DNA of 64,000 nucleotides from Candidatus Zixiibacteriota bacterium (GCA_035574315.1 DATLYW010000047.1:1-64000), one strand, 5' to 3'. Numbered from the stretch's first letter, positions 17,502 through 27,707 are shown. Program-made: numbers and translations. The notes: a model not told the origin generated them from the letters alone.

Positions 17502-17777
17502 TTGGCAGTTCACCCGTCGGTTATCAAAAGACACCGTCAGAGCCTCAAGCGCAGGGCGAGAAATCAGGAGACAAAATCCCGCATCCGGACCCTGATCAAG
17601 AAGACGCGCACGGCGATCTCCGCCCAGAATCACGAAGCGGTCAAGACCCAGTTGCGCGCCGTCAACAAAGCGCTGAGCAAAGCAGTCAGCCGGGGAATCC
17701 TCAAGCGCAACACCGCGTCGCGGTGGCTTTCGCGGTTGTCGCGTTCCGCCGCCTCGCTCCTCTCGCAGCGAGCCTGA
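17502..17777 (+). CDS. rpsT: 30S ribosomal protein S20
   Basis: The start is a TTG at 17502 with GGAGGGA seven bases upstream; TTG or other weak starts are known for rpsT, where the protein limits its own translation. The 91-residue product is very basic: AVHPSVIKRHRQSLKRRARN at the N-terminus, then SRIRTLIKKTRTAI and RGILKRNTASRWLSRLSR, the three-helix pattern of S20. It binds 16S rRNA in the body of the small subunit. It stands alone on the plus strand and converges with lptE, only 3 bp apart. Confidence 0.95.
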   Translation: MAVHPSVIKRHRQSLKRRARNQETKSRIRTLIKKTRTAISAQNHEAVKTQLRAVNKALSKAVSRGILKRNTASRWLSRLSRSAASLLSQRA

Positions 17778-17780
17778 CGC

Positions 17781-18383
17781 TCAGAACATTTCCAGCAAAC
17801 GTTGGTGGATCTCGCGGGCGAACCGTTCGATCAGACGGTCGCGCACCGCGCGGCTTTCGGTTTCGCTCAGCTGGATATCGGTCATCCGACCGACGTCGTC
17901 CGCGTTCAACGTCCCGGACCGGAAGGCGGAAGAAGTCGTGACCACGGCTCCACGCGCGCCGCTGTGGATGTCCGTCAGCTGAATCCCCCTGCGCCACAGA
18001 ATTTCATCGGGCTCGCGCCGCCTCAGGGTCACGTCCGCCGCGAGCTGCGCTTCGTACTGCAGCACCTCGTCTTTCCGGTTGACCGCGGCCACGCGGCTGC
18101 CGAAATCGCGGATGACGCCGCTCACCACGGCGTCGGCTTCTTCCGGTCGATCGACCAGCGTCAGCTCCCGGCGCCGGAAAAACTCGCTCCGCACGGCGGA
18201 GGTGAGCTCGTTCTCGATGCCCACCGCCCGGGTCCGGTTGATGAACGGCGCCACGTAAATGCGCTGCACGTCCTTGGGAAACAGCTCGCTTCGCCCCGCG
18301 AACTGATATCCGCACCCGCCGAGCCAGCCGAGCAGGAGCCCGCCGACGAGAAGCCTCGTTCCGCCGAAAGCTTTCTTCCCCAA
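17781..18383 (-). CDS. lptE: LPS-assembly lipoprotein LptE
   Basis: LptE plugs the LptD barrel that inserts lipopolysaccharide into the outer membrane. The start is a TTG at 18383 with GGGAGG about ten bases upstream. The signal peptide ends in the lipobox WLGGC at residues 20-24, followed by GYQFAGRSELFPKDVQRIYV. Further family features are APFINRTRAVGIENELTSAV and the C-terminal DRLIERFAREIHQRLLEMF. The 200-residue length is normal. It starts 4 bp after leuS, the usual leuS-lptE pair in proteobacteria, and shows that the organism has a conventional LPS outer membrane. Confidence 0.88.
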   Translation of the reverse strand: MGKKAFGGTRLLVGGLLLGWLGGCGYQFAGRSELFPKDVQRIYVAPFINRTRAVGIENELTSAVRSEFFRRRELTLVDRPEEADAVVSGVIRDFGSRVAAVNRKDEVLQYEAQLAADVTLRRREPDEILWRRGIQLTDIHSGARGAVVTTSSAFRSGTLNADDVGRMTDIQLSETESRAVRDRLIERFAREIHQRLLEMF

Positions 18384-18387
18384 GACG

Positions 18388-20991
18388 TCATCCTCCCACG
18401 ACGATGTTCACCAGGCGGCCCGGCACGTAAACCACGCGCTTCACGGACCGGCCGTCCAGGAAGGCCCTGACCCTGGGGTCGCTCAAGGCCTGCGCCTCGA
18501 CCGACTCCCGCGGGGCGTCGGCGGCCACCGTGATCTTTCCGCGCAACTTGCCGTCGACCTGAACGATGATGAGCAGCTTTTCCTCTTCGAGAGCGTCGGG
18601 CGAGTAGTCGGGCCACGGCACGCCGTCGAGATCCTCGGCGTGGCCCAGGGTCTCCCACAGCTCGCTCGTCACGTGCGGCACGAACGGGTACAGCAGCGTG
18701 ACGATGGTTTCCGTAACGCCCTTGATCAAGCCGGCCCCCGACGCGACCGCCGCCGTGTCCTGGGACGCGGCGCTCAGGGCGTTGAAGAGCTCCATGATCG
18801 CGGCGATGGCGGTGTTGAAGCGAAAGCGCGCCTCGATGTCGTCGGTGACCTTCTTGATCGTCCGGTGGGCCGCCCGGCGCAAAGCGCGCAACTCGGGCGC
18901 CGCCGGCTCGGAGCGGAGATCGGCGGTCGCCGACCGCAACAGCTCGCGGCGCTGCGCGACGAAACGCCACAGGCGCGTGAGAAACCGGTAGGCGCCTTCG
19001 ACGCCCTGCTCGCTCCACTCCAGGTCCTTCTCGGGGGGCGCCGCGAAGAGCGTGAAGAGTCGCGCCGTGTCGGCGCCGTACGCGTTGATCAGGTCCTCCG
19101 GGTCGACGATGTTCTTCTTCGATTTCGACATCTTCTCGACCCGGCCCCTCTCCGCCGGTCCCGAGCACGTCGGGCACTTCCAGCCGCTTCGCTCGTCGCC
19201 GGCCAGCTCGCTCGGGAACAGCCAGCCGTGCTCGGGGCATCGGTAGGTTTCCTTGCAGACCATCCCCTGGGTCAACAGGTTGGCAAACGGCTCGTCGACG
19301 CTGGCCAGGCCCATGTCCCGGAGCGCCTTGGTGAAGAATCGGGCGTAGAGCAGGTGCAGGACCGCGTGCTCGACCCCGCCGATGTACTGATCCACCGCCA
19401 TCCAGTAGGCGCCCTTGACGGGGTCGACCGGCGCGGCTTCGAAGCGCGGCGAGGTGTAGCGGAGAAAGTACCACGAAGAGTCGACGAAAGTGTCCATCGT
19501 GTCCGTCTCGCGCCTCGCCCGGCCGCCGCAGCCCGGGCAGGAGACCTCCACGAAGCTCCGGCTCTCCAGCAGCGGCGAGCCGCCCTTCCCGGTGAACGGC
19601 ACGTCCTCGGGAAGCTCGACGGGGAGCTCTTCTTCGGGGACCGGTACGATCCCGCAGGCGCCGCAGTAAACGATCGGGATCGGAGTGCCCCAGTAGCGCT
19701 GGCGTGAAACGCCCCAGTCGCGCAGGCGATAGCGGACCGCCCGCCGGCCCCACCCCTTTTCTTCCAGATAACGGACGATCTTCTCCCTGCCCTCTTCGCT
19801 GTCGAGCCCGCTGAACGGACCGCTGGCCGTCATCACGCCCGGCTCGACGTAGGCAGCGGTCAGCTCTTCCCCCTTGAGCGGCTGCCCCGGCGGCTGGATC
19901 ACGACGCGGATCGGGAGCCCGTACTTCCTGGCGAACTCGAAATCCCTCTGGTCGTGGGCGGGTACGGCCATCACCGCACCGGTCCCGTACTCCATCAGGA
20001 CAAAGTTGGCCACATATACCGGAATGGTCTCGCCGGTGAACGGATTGCGGCAGCAGGCGCCGGTGAAAACGCCTTCCTTTTCCCCTTCCTCCGCGCCGCG
20101 GCGCGCCTGGCTCACCCCCCGGACACGGGCGACGAATTCGCGCACGCTCGCTTCCTGTTCCGTCCCGCGGCAAAGCTCCAGAGCGAGCGGATGCTCCGCC
20201 GCCAGCGAGACGAAGGTCGCGCCGTAGACGGTATCCTGCCGCGTGGTAAAGATCCGCAGGGCGTCGTCACGGCCTGCCAGCGGAAAATCGATCTCGGCGC
20301 CCGAGGATTTGCCGATCCAGTTGCGCTGCATCGTCAGCACCTTCTCGGGCCATCCTGACAGGCGGTCGAGGTCGGCCAGCAGCTCCTCGGCGTAGGCGGT
20401 GATGCGGAAGAACCACTGGTCGAGCTCCTTCTGCGTCACCGGAGAGTCGCAGCGCCAGCAGGCGCCGTCGATCACCTGCTCGTTCGCCAGCACGGTTTCG
20501 CAGGACGGACACCAGTTGACGAACGCGCTTTTCTTGTAAGCCAGGCCGCGTTTGTAGAACTGGAGAAAGATCCATTGATTCCAGCGGTAGTATTCCGGGC
20601 TGCACGTTGCCACCTCCCGAGCCCAGTCGTAGGACAGCCCCATGCGCTGGAGCTGCGCTCTCATGTACGCGATGTTTTCGTCGGTCCAGCGCCGCGGATG
20701 GACGCCGCGCTCGATCGCGGCGTTCTCCGCCGGCAGACCGAACGCGTCCCAGCCCATGGGGTGGAGCACGTTGTAGCCCCGCATTCGCTTGTAGCGGGCG
20801 ATCACGTCGCCGATCGAGTAGTTGCGCACGTGCCCCATGTGGATCCGCCCGGACGGATACGGGAACATCTCCAGGACGTAGTATTTCGGCTTGGCGGATT
20901 CTTCCGTGGCGCGGAAGCTGTCGGCCTCGTGCCATCGCCGCTGCCACTTCCGCTCGATCCGGTCCGGATGGTAACGTGCGTCCGTGGTCAT
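18388..20991 (-). CDS. leuS: Leucyl-tRNA synthetase
   Basis: This class I synthetase charges tRNA-Leu. The 867-residue protein has the HIGH-type motif [20 protein letters not shown] near residue 45-60, the CP1 editing domain ([20 protein letters not shown] and [20 protein letters not shown]), two zinc-finger-like Cys clusters (CPSCETVL and CPTCSG), the KMSKS loop [20 protein letters not shown] near 620 and the C-terminal tRNA-binding domain. Length is typical of bacterial LeuS. It overlaps the nusB stop by 4 bp (ATGA-type), so it is translated as part of the nusB-leuS-lptE operon. Confidence 0.98.
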   Translation of the reverse strand: MTTDARYHPDRIERKWQRRWHEADSFRATEESAKPKYYVLEMFPYPSGRIHMGHVRNYSIGDVIARYKRMRGYNVLHPMGWDAFGLPAENAAIERGVHPRRWTDENIAYMRAQLQRMGLSYDWAREVATCSPEYYRWNQWIFLQFYKRGLAYKKSAFVNWCPSCETVLANEQVIDGACWRCDSPVTQKELDQWFFRITAYAEELLADLDRLSGWPEKVLTMQRNWIGKSSGAEIDFPLAGRDDALRIFTTRQDTVYGATFVSLAAEHPLALELCRGTEQEASVREFVARVRGVSQARRGAEEGEKEGVFTGACCRNPFTGETIPVYVANFVLMEYGTGAVMAVPAHDQRDFEFARKYGLPIRVVIQPPGQPLKGEELTAAYVEPGVMTASGPFSGLDSEEGREKIVRYLEEKGWGRRAVRYRLRDWGVSRQRYWGTPIPIVYCGACGIVPVPEEELPVELPEDVPFTGKGGSPLLESRSFVEVSCPGCGGRARRETDTMDTFVDSSWYFLRYTSPRFEAAPVDPVKGAYWMAVDQYIGGVEHAVLHLLYARFFTKALRDMGLASVDEPFANLLTQGMVCKETYRCPEHGWLFPSELAGDERSGWKCPTCSGPAERGRVEKMSKSKKNIVDPEDLINAYGADTARLFTLFAAPPEKDLEWSEQGVEGAYRFLTRLWRFVAQRRELLRSATADLRSEPAAPELRALRRAAHRTIKKVTDDIEARFRFNTAIAAIMELFNALSAASQDTAAVASGAGLIKGVTETIVTLLYPFVPHVTSELWETLGHAEDLDGVPWPDYSPDALEEEKLLIIVQVDGKLRGKITVAADAPRESVEAQALSDPRVRAFLDGRSVKRVVYVPGRLVNIVVGG

Positions 20992-21446
20992 GCCGAAGAA
21001 GCCTTCGCGCCCGTCGACTGCGCCACCTGATCGAGCACGCCGTTGATGAAGCTCGGAGATTCGCTCGACCCGAAGCGTTTGGCGATTTCGATCGCCTCGT
21101 CGAGGCTCACGTTGACGGGTATGTCCGGGCAGTACAACAGCTCGTACGTCGCCATGCGCAGGATGGTCAGATCCACCTTCGCCATCCGGCTGATCTTCCA
21201 GTGCTCGGCGCAGCGCTCGATCACCCGGTCGATCTCCGCGCGCTGCGCGAGGACCCCGAAAACCAGGCGCCGGGCGAAGCGCCGGGCCGCCGGATGGCCC
21301 TCGAAGTGGCTGAGAAACTGCTCCACCGCCGCCTCCGACGCGTCGCCGGTGATCTCGACCTGATAGAGCGCCTGCAGCGCGAGCTCTCTTCCCTTGCGGC
21401 GCGTGCCGCGGTGGATCGTTTTCATCGGCGTTGAACCCGCGAACAT
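20988..21446 (-). CDS. nusB: Transcription antitermination factor NusB
   Basis: NusB pairs with NusE (S10) on boxA RNA during rRNA transcription. The sequence shows [20 protein letters not shown] at the N-terminus, an all-helical body, and the conserved [20 protein letters not shown] plus [20 protein letters not shown] blocks ending [11 protein letters not shown]. The ATG at 21446 is used; a second in-frame ATG at 21425 ([12 protein letters not shown]) is an equally good start, as neither has a strong ribosome site. It follows ribH by 13 bp, the common ribH-nusB pairing. Confidence 0.95.
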   Translation of the reverse strand: MFAGSTPMKTIHRGTRRKGRELALQALYQVEITGDASEAAVEQFLSHFEGHPAARRFARRLVFGVLAQRAEIDRVIERCAEHWKISRMAKVDLTILRMATYELLYCPDIPVNVSLDEAIEIAKRFGSSESPSFINGVLDQVAQSTGAKASSA

Positions 21447-21459
21447 TTTCCGGAAGGCG

Positions 21460-21936
21460 CTACGCCCCGGCGGCGAGCTGGCGCGCGACGCTCACCATTT
21501 CGAGCGCCGTGAGCGCGGCCTCGTATCCTTTGTTGCTCTCCTTGACGCCCGACCGCTCCATCGCCTGATCGACGTTGTTGGTGGTCAGGACGCCGAACGA
21601 GACCGGCAATCCGTGGCGCTCGACGACCCCTCCGATACCGCGCGTCACCGCGTCCGAGACGTACTCGAAATGGGGCGTGTCGCCGCGAATGACCGCGCCG
21701 AGGCAGATCAGGGCGTCGAACTTACCGCTCGCGGCCATCTTTTCCGCCGCCAGCGGTATCTCGAACGCGCCGGGAACGCGCACGACGGTAAGATCCTCGT
21801 CCGCGCCGCCGTGGCTTCTCAGGCCGTCCAGAGCGCCCTGCAGGAGCCGGTCGGTGACAAAGCGGTTGAACCGGCTCACGACGATACCGATCTTCAACCC
21901 GCGCGCGTCGAGCTTGCCTTCGATCGTTCGCACCAT
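21460..21936 (-). CDS. ribH: 6,7-dimethyl-8-ribityllumazine synthase
   Basis: RibH condenses 5-amino-6-ribitylaminouracil with 3,4-dihydroxy-2-butanone 4-phosphate to form lumazine, the penultimate step of riboflavin synthesis. Conserved elements are KIGIVVSRFNRFVTDRLLQG, VRVPGAFEIPLAAEKMAASG, CLGAVIRGDTPHFEYVSDAV and SFGVLTTNNVDQAMERSG. The 158-residue length is normal for the icosahedral enzyme. It lies 19 bp after ribBA within the rib operon. Confidence 0.97.
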   Translation of the reverse strand: MVRTIEGKLDARGLKIGIVVSRFNRFVTDRLLQGALDGLRSHGGADEDLTVVRVPGAFEIPLAAEKMAASGKFDALICLGAVIRGDTPHFEYVSDAVTRGIGGVVERHGLPVSFGVLTTNNVDQAMERSGVKESNKGYEAALTALEMVSVARQLAAGA

Positions 21937-21955
21937 GGCCGCCGTCAGGACCGCT

Positions 21956-23173
21956 TCACGCCTTGGTTTCGAGGTTGGACAGCAGATGGCCCAGCTTTTT
22001 CTGCTTGGTGCGGAGGTAGTGGATGTTGGTGTCGCGCGGCGGGACCTCGAGCGGGACGCGCTCGACCACCGTCAAACCGTAGGCTTCCAGCCCGGTGATC
22101 TTCCGCGGATTGTTGGTCAGCAGCCGCACCTTCCGGATCCCCAGCTCGCGCAGGACCTGGGCGCCGATCCCGTAGTCGCGCAGGTCTTCCTTGAATCCCA
22201 GCTCGAGATTGGCTTCGACCGTGTCCAGCCCCTGGTCCTGGAGGGCGTAGGCCTTGATCTTGTTCGTGAGGCCGATCCCCCTTCCTTCCTGGTGCAGGTA
22301 GACGAGCACGCCCTTGCCCGCCTGATCGATCAACCGCAGCGACTGCCGGATCTGATCGCCGCAATCGCAGCGCTCCGAGCCGAAAACGTCGCCTGTCAGG
22401 CACTCCGAATGGAGCCGCACCAGGACGCCGTCGCCTTCGCCGACCTCCCCTTTGACCAGCGCCATGTGCTCGGAGCCGTCGACCTCGTTGCGATAAACGA
22501 TCGCCTTGTAGACGCCGCCGTGAATCGTCGGAAAGACCTCCTCGGCCACCCTGCGCACCTGGCTCTCGGTCCGCAGCCGATGCGCGATCAGACCTTCCAC
22601 GGAGACGATTTTGATCCCTTCTTGCAGCGCCAGTCTCTCCAGGTCGGGCAGCAAAGCGACCGAACCGTCGTCCTTGAGGATCTGGCAGATCACGCCCACG
22701 GGCTTGAAGCCCGCCAGGTGCGCCAGGTCGATCGAGGCTTCAGCCCGGCCGGAACGGGCGAGCACTCCGCCGCTGCGTGCCTGAACCGGCTGGATGTGGC
22801 CCGGAATGATCAGGTCGGCGTGCACGGTTCGCTCCGACGCCGCCGCCCGCAGGGTGTGCGCCCGGCCTTCAGCCGAGATGCCCGGCACGCCGTCGAGCGG
22901 AACCGAGAACGATACGCCGAAAAGATGGCGGCTGAGCCCCCCGCTCTCCTGAGGCAGGAGCGAGATTCCCAGCTCGCGCATGCGTTCCTCGGTGAGCACG
23001 AGGTAGATCAGGCCGCGCCCGCGATGCAGCAGATAATTGACGTTTTCGGCGGTCGCCTTTTCGGCCGCAAAGCAGAAAAAGCCGTCGCTTTCGGGGCTGT
23101 CCTCGTTCACGAGGATCACCATGCGGCCCCGGCGCAGCTCTTCGAGCCCTTCTTCGATCGTGGCAACCGGCAT
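21956..23173 (-). CDS. ribBA: RibBA: intact GTP cyclohydrolase II with a degenerate DHBP-synthase domain
   Basis: The C-terminal half (about 205-405) is a complete GTP cyclohydrolase [21 protein letters not shown] supplies the zinc cysteines (C258, C269, C271), then [20 protein letters not shown] and [17 protein letters not shown]. The N-terminal half is homologous to DHBP synthase, but its key motif D-D-E-x-R-E-N-E-G-D reads [10 protein letters not shown] at 23-32, the D-R-A element reads EGRA at 102-105, and R-x-G-H-T-E-A reads RSGRAEA at 140-146. Loss of the Arg, one Glu and the acidic metal ligands suggests that this half does not make DHBP. The second domain should still open GTP. Confidence 0.85.
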   Translation of the reverse strand: MPVATIEEGLEELRRGRMVILVNEDSPESDGFFCFAAEKATAENVNYLLHRGRGLIYLVLTEERMRELGISLLPQESGGLSRHLFGVSFSVPLDGVPGISAEGRAHTLRAAASERTVHADLIIPGHIQPVQARSGGVLARSGRAEASIDLAHLAGFKPVGVICQILKDDGSVALLPDLERLALQEGIKIVSVEGLIAHRLRTESQVRRVAEEVFPTIHGGVYKAIVYRNEVDGSEHMALVKGEVGEGDGVLVRLHSECLTGDVFGSERCDCGDQIRQSLRLIDQAGKGVLVYLHQEGRGIGLTNKIKAYALQDQGLDTVEANLELGFKEDLRDYGIGAQVLRELGIRKVRLLTNNPRKITGLEAYGLTVVERVPLEVPPRDTNIHYLRTKQKKLGHLLSNLETKA

Positions 23174-23212
23174 GGCAGGGAAAGTCGGCAGGACCGGGAG
23201 CTCCGGCGCCGG

Positions 23213-23812
23213 TCACCTCGACCGGCGCGCGTTCATGAATTGGCGCACGTACTTCCCGATCAAATCCGTTTCGACGTTCACTTTATCACCAACCCTACGC
23301 GCGCGCAAATTCGTGTGTTCCAGCGTGAACGGGATCACCGCGACCGAAAAGCTGGTCGGCCCGCAGGAGTTGACGGTCAGACTGATGCCGTCGACGGCTA
23401 CCGACCCTTTCGAAACGAGCAAAGTGCCCAGCCGCCGGGGAACTCGAAAATGAAAGAACGTGAACTCTCCCCGTTTCTCCACCGCCGCGACCGAGCCGAC
23501 GCCGTCGACGTGGCCCGTCACCAGATGCCCTCCCAGCCGGTCCTGCAACCGCAGCGCTCGCTCCAGGTTCACCGGCGAGCCAACTTCCAGCTCCTCCAGA
23601 TTGGTGCATCTGAGCGTCTCCGGCGATACGTCGACGGCGAAGGTCCCCCGGCTTTTCTTCACCACCGTAAGGCAGGTCCCGTTGACCGCGATGCTCGATC
23701 CCCGCTCGAGCTCCCGCAGCGGCAGCCGGGTTTTCACCACCAGCACGGCGGAGCGCCGGCGAACGGCGATCTCGCGGACCTCGCCCACGTCTTCGATCAA
23801 TCCGGTAAACAT
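23213..23812 (-). CDS. ribE: Riboflavin synthase, alpha subunit
   Basis: This enzyme dismutates two lumazines to riboflavin. It begins MFTGLIEDVGEVREIAVRRR, the standard N-terminus, and consists of two lumazine-binding barrels: the first with GSSIAVNGTCLTVV and GHLVTGHVDGVGSVA, the second with GSVAVDGISLTVNS and TNLRARRVGDKVNVETDLIG. The 199-residue length is slightly short but both barrels are complete. It lies 39 bp upstream of ribBA; between it and ribD is an 81-bp spacer with a GTTTCC-rich repeat. Confidence 0.96.
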   Translation of the reverse strand: MFTGLIEDVGEVREIAVRRRSAVLVVKTRLPLRELERGSSIAVNGTCLTVVKKSRGTFAVDVSPETLRCTNLEELEVGSPVNLERALRLQDRLGGHLVTGHVDGVGSVAAVEKRGEFTFFHFRVPRRLGTLLVSKGSVAVDGISLTVNSCGPTSFSVAVIPFTLEHTNLRARRVGDKVNVETDLIGKYVRQFMNARRSR

Positions 23813-23820
23813 CCTCTTTA

Positions 23821-23892
23821 TAGTTTCCAGTTTCCGGCTTCCGGTTCCAGTGCTGGTTCTCGAGGCTCGACGTAAGAACCGGGAACGGGAAA
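23821..23892. repeat. GTTTCC/CCGG-rich intergenic repeat inside the rib operon
   Basis: AGTTTCCAGTTTCCGGCTTC, continuing CGGTTCCAGTG, resembles AGTTTCCAGTTTGTGGTTCC at 39799-39818. It fills the ribD-ribE spacer, where the other rib genes are 13-40 bp apart. It appears to be one module of the dispersed intergenic repeats seen throughout the right half of the window. Confidence 0.45.
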
Positions 23893-23893
23893 A

Positions 23894-24994
23894 CTATTTT
23901 TTCGATATGTACCCCGATACCAGGAAATCCGGCCCGAAACGCCGGATCGCGAGCCGTTCCAGCGCGACGGCCTGAGCCACCCGGCGCACGCCCAGGCTCT
24001 CCAGCATCGGCCGCCCGTCTCCACCGAACAGCTTGGGGGCGTAGAAAAAGAGGACCTTGTCGACGACTCCCGCCGCGAGCGCGGACGCCGCTGTCGCAGC
24101 GCCCCCCTCGATCAACAGGCTGACGATTCCGCGGTCAGCCAGCCGCCTGAGCGCCGCCGACCACCGTATCCTCCCTCCCGAGAGAGGACAGCACCAAACG
24201 CGAGCCCCCGTCGCCTCGAGCGCGCGCTTTTTGGCTTCCGCCGGGCGAGGACCGGCGAGCACGATGGTCTTCTCGGGGTGGCGCTGGCGCAGCAGCCGCG
24301 CCGAAAGCGGGATGGTGAGGTCCCGATCGAGGATCACCCGCCACGGATCGCGGCCGCCCTTGATCCGGCAGGTCAGCCGCGGATCGTCTGCCGCGACGGT
24401 ACCCGCGCCGACGAGGACCGCGTCGACGCGATTGCGGAGCTCATGAACCCGTTCCCGCGCGCGCGCGCCGGTGATCCAGCGCGCGTCTCCCGAGACGGTG
24501 GCGATCCTGCCGTCGAGGGTGGCGGCGAGCTTCAGGATCACGAAAGGGCGCCGGCGCGTGATGAACTTGACAAAGGCCTCGTTCAACTCCCGGCAACGCT
24601 CCTCGAGGACTCCCGAGCGCACGATCACGCCCGCCCGCCTCAGGGCGGCGAAGCCTTTCCCCGCCACCAGCGGATTGGGATCCCTCATGCCGGCGACCAC
24701 TTCCTTGATCCCCGCCTCGATCAGCGCGCGCGTGCAGGGCGGAGTGCGGCCGTAGTGATTGCAGGGCTCCAGATTGATGTAGAGCGTCGCCCCCCGGGCC
24801 CGGCGTCCCGCGCGCTTGAGGGCGACGATCTCCGCGTGATCGTCCCCGGCGCGCGCGTGGTAGCCGGCCCCTACCACCCGATTCCCCTTCACCAGCACCG
24901 CCCCGACCATGGGATTGGGGCTGGTTCGCCCGGCTCCCTTCTCGGCGAGCCGGCAGGCCCGCTCCATGTAGAACTCGTCGCGGCCGGCGGTCAT
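23894..24994 (-). CDS. ribD: Bifunctional riboflavin deaminase/reductase RibD
   Basis: RibD carries out the second and third steps after GTP opening. The N-terminal deaminase (about 1-145) has the zinc site HAEIVALKRAG, then NLEPCNHYGRTPPCTRALIE with both cysteine ligands. The C-terminal reductase (about 150-366) has KLAATLDGRIATVSGDARWI, the NADPH-loop DAVLVGAGTVAADDPRLTCR, and a late LIEGGAATAASALAAGVVDK. Length is typical. It begins the rib gene series; its start at 24994 lies 10 bp after nrdR, so nrdR and rib genes are probably co-transcribed. No FMN riboswitch is visible. Confidence 0.96.
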   Translation of the reverse strand: MTAGRDEFYMERACRLAEKGAGRTSPNPMVGAVLVKGNRVVGAGYHARAGDDHAEIVALKRAGRRARGATLYINLEPCNHYGRTPPCTRALIEAGIKEVVAGMRDPNPLVAGKGFAALRRAGVIVRSGVLEERCRELNEAFVKFITRRRPFVILKLAATLDGRIATVSGDARWITGARARERVHELRNRVDAVLVGAGTVAADDPRLTCRIKGGRDPWRVILDRDLTIPLSARLLRQRHPEKTIVLAGPRPAEAKKRALEATGARVWCCPLSGGRIRWSAALRRLADRGIVSLLIEGGAATAASALAAGVVDKVLFFYAPKLFGGDGRPMLESLGVRRVAQAVALERLAIRRFGPDFLVSGYISKK

Positions 24995-25004
24995 CGGGAA
25001 CCGG

Positions 25005-25508
25005 TCAGTCGCCGCGCTGACGGGGCGGCGTCGCGTTCCCCGCCGGAAGGCCCTTGCGTTCCTTGAGCAGCTCCTCGAGCTCGGCCATGAACTCGTTGAT
25101 GTCCTTGAAGGAGCGGTACACGGAAGCGAACCGCACGTAGGCGACCTCGTCGGTGTCGTGCAGCTCGCGCATCGTCGCTTCGCCGATCACCGAGCTGGGA
25201 ATCTCCTTCTCGCCGCGCTCCTGGAGCGACCGCTCGATCCGGTCGGCGATCGCCTCGATGGTATCGATGCTCACCGGCCGTTTCTCGCACGCCCGCTTGA
25301 GGCCGTTGATGATCTTGAGCCGGTCGTAGCTTTCGCGGCGTCCGTCCTTCTTGATCACCATCGGCATCATCTCCTCGACGCGCTCGTACGTGGTGAAGCG
25401 ACGATTGCACTTGCCGCACTCCCGGCGCCGACGGATCATGCTGCTGTCCTTGCTGAGGCGGGAATCGATGACGCGATTGTCGGACTCGTGGCAAAAGGGG
25501 CATTTCAT
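25005..25508 (-). CDS. nrdR: Transcriptional repressor NrdR
   Basis: NrdR is the ATP/dATP-sensing repressor of ribonucleotide reductase genes. The 167-residue protein has the zinc ribbon [20 protein letters not shown] with the second pair in [17 protein letters not shown], followed by an ATP-cone domain (about 49-139) beginning [20 protein letters not shown] and containing [20 protein letters not shown]. The C-terminal tail is charged and slightly long. It lies 76 bp after glyA, as in many deltaproteobacteria. Confidence 0.97.
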   Translation of the reverse strand: MKCPFCHESDNRVIDSRLSKDSSMIRRRRECGKCNRRFTTYERVEEMMPMVIKKDGRRESYDRLKIINGLKRACEKRPVSIDTIEAIADRIERSLQERGEKEIPSSVIGEATMRELHDTDEVAYVRFASVYRSFKDINEFMAELEELLKERKGLPAGNATPPRQRGD

Positions 25509-25584
25509 GAAAAGCTCCCTCCGCGGGCGGCGGCTCGCCGGCCGAGCGCGCCGCGGGCGGCGCTGGGCCCGGGTTCGAAGCGCG

Positions 25585-26838
25585 TCAGCGAGCCTTCAGG
25601 CGATGGGGATACACGGGGAATTTCCTGCAGAGATCCCTCACCTCGTCCGCGATCGACCTGAGAACGCCGTCGTCGCCGGCGTTTCTCAGCGCCCGAACGA
25701 TGAAACCCGCAATCTGCTCCATCTCCCTTTCCTTCATCCCGCGCGTGGTCACGGCCGGAGTGCCGATCCGGATACCGCTCGTCACGAAAGGCGAGCGGGT
25801 CTCGAACGGCACCGTATTCTTGTTGACCGTGATGCGGGCGCGATCGAGGGTTTCCTGTGCGATCTTGCCCGTGAGCTCGGATTGCCTGAGATCGACGAGC
25901 ATCAGGTGATTGTCCGTACCGCCCGAGGTCAAGCGAAATCCCTCGGCCATGAGGGCGCTCGCCAGCACCCGGGCATTCGCGACGATCTGCCGCTGGTAGA
26001 CCTTGAACTCCGGGCTCAGCGCCTCTTTGAGCGCCACCGCTTTCGCCGCGATCACGTGCATCAGCGGCCCGCCCTGCATGCCCGGGAAGATCTTGCTGTC
26101 GATCGTCCTGGCGTGCTCGGCCCGGCACAGCACCATCCCCCCGCGGGGACCGCGCAGAGTCTTGTGGGTGGTCGTCGTGACGAAATCGGCGTAGGGGACG
26201 GGATTCGGGTGCAGCCCCGCGGCCACCAGCCCCGCGATGTGGGCCATGTCGACCATCAAGAGCGCTCCGACTTCGTCGGCGATGCTGCGGAACTTCGCGT
26301 AGTCGATTACCCGCGGGTACGCGCTCGCCCCGGCGACGATCAGCTTGGGCTTGTGCTCGGCCGCCAGGCGCGCCACCTCCTCGTAGTCGATCGTTTCGGT
26401 CCGCTCGGAAACCCCGTACGGGATCACCCGGTACAGCATCCCGGAGAAGTTGACCGGGCTCCCCATGGAAAGGTGCCCGCCGTGCGCGAGGTTCATGCCG
26501 AGGTAGCAGTCTCCCGGCTTGAGCGCCGCCAGGTAAACCGCCATGTTGGCCTGGGTGCCGGAATGGGGTTGCACGTTGACGTGCTCGGCCCCGAAGAGCG
26601 CTTTTGCCCGGTCGATGGCGAGCTGCTCGACCTCGTCGACGAACTGGCAGCCGCCGTAGTACCGCCGGCCCGGGTATCCTTCGGCGTACTTGTTGGTCAT
26701 CACGCAGCCCTGGGCCTCCAGGACCGCCTCGCTGACGACGTTTTCGGAGGCGATCAGCTCGAGGTTTTCCTCCAGCCGCTGCGTTTCTTTCTGAATGGCG
26801 GAGAAGACCTCCGGGTCCGTGGCCTCTAGAAAGCTCAT
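25585..26838 (-). CDS. glyA: Serine hydroxymethyltransferase
   Basis: GlyA converts serine and tetrahydrofolate to glycine and methylene-THF using PLP. The protein (417 residues) has [20 protein letters not shown], the [20 protein letters not shown] block, [18 protein letters not shown], and the PLP lysine motif [20 protein letters not shown]. The start at 26838 overlaps the rpiB stop by 4 bp, so the two are translationally coupled. Confidence 0.98.
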   Translation of the reverse strand: MSFLEATDPEVFSAIQKETQRLEENLELIASENVVSEAVLEAQGCVMTNKYAEGYPGRRYYGGCQFVDEVEQLAIDRAKALFGAEHVNVQPHSGTQANMAVYLAALKPGDCYLGMNLAHGGHLSMGSPVNFSGMLYRVIPYGVSERTETIDYEEVARLAAEHKPKLIVAGASAYPRVIDYAKFRSIADEVGALLMVDMAHIAGLVAAGLHPNPVPYADFVTTTTHKTLRGPRGGMVLCRAEHARTIDSKIFPGMQGGPLMHVIAAKAVALKEALSPEFKVYQRQIVANARVLASALMAEGFRLTSGGTDNHLMLVDLRQSELTGKIAQETLDRARITVNKNTVPFETRSPFVTSGIRIGTPAVTTRGMKEREMEQIAGFIVRALRNAGDDGVLRSIADEVRDLCRKFPVYPHRLKAR

Positions 26839-27353
26839 GATCGCGATGTTTCCTCCCGGCGCTCGGTCTCCGCCGCGCCCCTCATGCCCAGCTCCCGCTC
26901 CACGGCGGCGATCTTCGCCACGCGCCGCTCGTGACGACCTCCGGCGAAGGGAGTCGCGAGCCAGACCTCGACGATGTCCCGCGCGAGATTTTCCCCCGTT
27001 CTGGCACCGCTCAGGACCAGAACGTTGGCGTTGTTGTGCTCTCGGCTGCTGCGCGCCGATTCCAGATCGCCCACCAGCGCCGCCCGGACGCCCGGAAACT
27101 TGTTCGCCACGATCGACATGCCGATCCCGCTGGTGCAGACCAGGATCCCGCGCTCCGCCGCCCCGCTCGACACCTGGAGCGAGACCTCACGGCCGAAGTC
27201 CGGATAGTCGACCGCCTCGCGGTCATGCGTGCCGAAATCTCGCACCTCGAACCCCTTGGAACGCAGAAACTCCCCGAGAAAGTTCTTGAGGTCCACTCCG
27301 CCGTGATCCGCGCCGATGGCGATCATCGCGAGACTATCCTCCGGCCCCTTCAA
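26835..27353 (-). CDS. rpiB: Ribose-5-phosphate isomerase B
   Basis: RpiB interconverts ribose 5-phosphate and ribulose 5-phosphate. The N-terminus [20 protein letters not shown] carries the conserved DHGG loop, and [20 protein letters not shown] carries the active-site cysteine and phosphate loop; [17 protein letters not shown] is also standard. The C-terminal 20 residues are an extra charged tail. The ATG at 27326 (MIAIGADH) is an attractive alternative start since the family begins there; the frame is open up to 27353. Confidence 0.93.
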   Translation of the reverse strand: MKGPEDSLAMIAIGADHGGVDLKNFLGEFLRSKGFEVRDFGTHDREAVDYPDFGREVSLQVSSGAAERGILVCTSGIGMSIVANKFPGVRAALVGDLESARSSREHNNANVLVLSGARTGENLARDIVEVWLATPFAGGRHERRVAKIAAVERELGMRGAAETERREETSRS

Positions 27354-27404
27354 TAAAGAAAATCGCAGGAGAAGGGCTCTGAGAGGCCGTGCAGCTCCTG
27401 CGAT
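27349..27404 (-). terminator. Stem-loop between acpP and rpiB
   Basis: A 10-bp perfect stem ATCGCAGGAG (27362-27371) with CTCCTGCGAT (27395-27404) is followed on the minus strand by TTTCTTTATT. It probably ends most acpP transcripts before rpiB, which fits the high level of acpP mRNA needed by the cell. Confidence 0.6.
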
Positions 27405-27470
27405 CCCACCCGATCGAAGAGACGGCGCGCCGGCGAATTCTGCGCCGCCCTTCGGTCACCGAAAGCCGCC

Positions 27471-27707
27471 TCAGCGATGGCTTTCGATGTAGGTGATCAC
27501 ATCCTGGACCGTTTTTATCTTTTCGGCGTCCTCGTCGGATATCTCCATCTCGTACTCTTCCTCCAAAGCCATGACCAGCTCGACGATATCCAACGAGTCC
27601 GCCCCCAGGTCTTCGATAAAGGAGGCTTCCGGGGTCACTTCCTCCTCGCTCACCCCGAGCTGCTCGCAAACGATCTCCTTCACCCTGGCCTGAACAGACG
27701 ACGCCAT
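27471..27707 (-). CDS. acpP: Acyl carrier protein
   Basis: The ATG at 27707 is chosen because AGGAGGTG lies eight bases upstream; a GTG three codons earlier falls inside that site. The 78-residue acidic protein carries the phosphopantetheine serine in [20 protein letters not shown] and has the usual four-helix composition ([20 protein letters not shown]). It carries growing acyl chains in type II fatty acid synthesis. It follows fabG by 26 bp. The usual downstream fabF is absent. Confidence 0.98.
   Translation of the reverse strand: MASSVQARVKEIVCEQLGVSEEEVTPEASFIEDLGADSLDIVELVMALEEEYEMEISDEDAEKIKTVQDVITYIESHR

Noticed and set aside
23894..25508. An FMN riboswitch upstream of ribD or ribE
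   Set aside because: The conserved RFN blocks (such as AGGGTCA and the later GCAG elements) are not seen, and ribD follows nrdR by only 10 bp.
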